Shown: piece by piece, positions 27,744 to 29,112 of the stretch
Layout: every line of letters starts with the position of its first letter
Numbering within the stretch: the stretch's first letter is position 1
Origin: DATFJT01 sp965230755
GTDB taxonomy: Bacteria; Bacteroidota; Bacteroidia; Chitinophagales; Saprospiraceae
NCBI GenBank assembly: GCA_965230755.1
Contig: CBDDLT010000017.1
Location: 1 to 29,112, forward strand
Length of the DNA stretch: 29,112 nt
Reading direction: 5' to 3'
The notes under the pieces: generated by a model
The model's input: the letters and a program-made list of their open reading frames with translations, nothing else
Told to the model about the DNA's origin: nothing
Databases searched by the model: none
Made by a program: the position numbers and the translations under genes

Positions 27744-29112
27744 TTGAATAAAAAAACAGCATTAGTCATATTGGATGGATGGGGAATAGGCGACCAGTCA
27801 AAAAGTGATGCTATTTATCACGCTAATACCCCTTACATGGATGAATTACAAAGAACAAGATCTCATGCAAGCTTGACTACCTTTGGTGAAATAGTTGGTC
27901 TCCCCAAGGGACAAATGGGGAATAGTGAAGTAGGACATCTCAATATAGGCGCCGGTAGAACAGTTTATCAGGATCTTCTAAAAATCAATAGGGCAATTAA
28001 AGACCAGAGCTATTTTTCGAATGAAAAGCTATTGAAGATCAGCAACTATTGCGACTCATATCAAAAACCACTGCATATACTTGGCCTAATTAGCGATGGT
28101 GGAGTTCACTCGAATATTGAGCATATTCTGGAGTCTGCCTTATTCTTCGATCGACAAGGAATCAAGGTATTTCTCCACGCCTTTACGGATGGTAGAGATA
28201 CAGATCCTCACTCAGGAATTGATCATTTAAAACAAATTCTCACCAGCATAGCGTCTACCGGAATTGAATTGGCCAGTATTTGCGGCAGATATTATGCCAT
28301 GGACCGAGACAAGAGATGGGAGAGAACCAAACTTGCCTATGACTTACTAGTGAACGGACAAGGAACAATCTCCAATGATTTGATTCAGAGCGTCAGGCAA
28401 AGCTATGACCGAGGTGTTTCTGATGAATTCATCGAGCCCATTGTTCATCAGAAAGGGAAACAAGACGAGGCGAGGATAAAAGATGGAGATGCTGTTTTCT
28501 TTGTCAACTTTAGAACTGATCGTCCGCGACAGCTTACGGAAGTACTAAGTCAAAAAGATCATCTTGATCTTGGAATGAAAACACTTGATCTCTTCTTTTC
28601 TACCATGACAGAGTATGATCAACAATTCCAAGGCCTCAATGTGATCTATCCCAAGGAAAATATCAAAGAGACTCTGGGGGAAATTCTAGCAGCACATTCT
28701 AAAACGCAGTTAAGGGCAGCTGAAACAGAAAAATATCCTCACGTTACGTTCTTCTTTAATGGAGGTAGAGAGGAGCCCTTTGAAGGAGAAGATCGAATTC
28801 TGGTTAACTCGCCTAAAGTGGCAACTTATGATCTAAAACCAGAGATGAGTGCGAATGAACTCACCAATCAATGTATATCTTTTATTGAGGAGAATTGTCC
28901 CGACTTTATCTGCCTCAATTATGCCAATGCTGATATGGTCGGGCATACAGGAAGTTTTGAGGCCGTAGTTCGAGCCTGTGAGACCTTGGATGGGTGTGTT
29001 GAGGGACTGGTAAAGGTCTTGACGAAGAACAATTATTCGATTCTGATCATCGCGGATCATGGAAATGCGGATTTTATGATCAATGCAGATGGAAGTCCGA
29101 ACACTGCTCACA
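27744..29112 (+). CDS. gpmI: 2,3-bisphosphoglycerate-independent phosphoglycerate mutase, 3' end outside window
   Basis: About 456 residues are present of a family length near 510, with no frame break. The start used is TTG at 27744 (NKKTALVILDGWGIG follows); no ATG is available in frame after the TGA at 27705. The local bases are CCATTGAAT, so an extra T in an original ATG is possible. Metal and active-site motifs in order: LDGWG (D11), MGNSEVGH with the Ser nucleophile (S61), FTDGRDTDP, GRYYAMDRDKRWERT, VNFRTDR, ADMVGHTG and ADHGNAD. The enzyme interconverts 3- and 2-phosphoglycerate in glycolysis in the cytoplasm with two Mn2+ ions. It is divergent from the DUF4783 gene. Confidence 0.95.
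   Translation, partial: MNKKTALVILDGWGIGDQSKSDAIYHANTPYMDELQRTRSHASLTTFGEIVGLPKGQMGNSEVGHLNIGAGRTVYQDLLKINRAIKDQSYFSNEKLLKISNYCDSYQKPLHILGLISDGGVHSNIEHILESALFFDRQGIKVFLHAFTDGRDTDPHSGIDHLKQILTSIASTGIELASICGRYYAMDRDKRWERTKLAYDLLVNGQGTISNDLIQSVRQSYDRGVSDEFIEPIVHQKGKQDEARIKDGDAVFFVNFRTDRPRQLTEVLSQKDHLDLGMKTLDLFFSTMTEYDQQFQGLNVIYPKENIKETLGEILAAHSKTQLRAAETEKYPHVTFFFNGGREEPFEGEDRILVNSPKVATYDLKPEMSANELTNQCISFIEENCPDFICLNYANADMVGHTGSFEAVVRACETLDGCVEGLVKVLTKNNYSILIIADHGNADFMINADGSPNTAH

Overview
The window looks like chromosomal DNA of a marine-type Bacteroidota, most likely near the Saprospiria/Lewinella group. The evidence is four large secreted proteins, three of them with a visible C-terminal type IX secretion (T9SS) sorting domain; HYR-like and PPC-like repeats; Bacteroidota-restricted small families (DUF5606, DUF4783); a fused two-subunit 2-oxoacid dehydrogenase E1; A/T-rich start contexts without Shine-Dalgarno sequences; and several TAnnTTTG (-7) promoter motifs. 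No rRNA, tRNA, CRISPR array, insertion sequence or prophage was seen.

Layout. 1-6756 (minus strand) is a cell-surface region: a very large PPC/P-domain/HYR protein that runs off the left edge, a small secreted acidic protein upstream of it with a long structured 5' leader, and a second HYR protein that also carries dockerin-like and cohesin-like modules. 6932-9832 holds an LpxL-type acyltransferase and a convergent FadH-like dienoyl-CoA reductase. 9910-11818 is a secreted animal-type haem peroxidase. 12148-20084 (plus strand) holds an outer-membrane-barrel protein with 11 Ig-like repeats, followed by a reprolysin-like metalloprotease. 20142-22888 (minus) is an MltD-like lytic transglycosylase followed by a MATE exporter. 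23048-29112 is housekeeping: fused E1, DUF5606 plus GT2 glycosyltransferase, a DUF2400 (TIGR02757) protein, a DUF4783 protein and the start of gpmI.

The genes fall into three themes: T9SS-exported or outer-membrane surface proteins (adhesion, protease, peroxidase), envelope building (lipid A acylation, peptidoglycan turnover, glycosyl transfer), and central or fatty-acid metabolism.

The most striking property of the sequence itself is a set of about 13 frameshifts in five genes. All fit single-base insertions, all lie in the first 12.6 kb, and seven lie in the first 2.1 kb. This looks like a consensus-quality gradient toward a contig end rather than biology, so the five affected genes are annotated as single reconstructed genes. 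The best candidate for new biology is the 226-nt leader at 2857-3082, with a recognisable promoter, a short ORF ending Pro-Pro-stop and a poly-C hairpin. Next are the barrel-plus-repeat/metalloprotease pair and the terminator that touches the fadH start codon.
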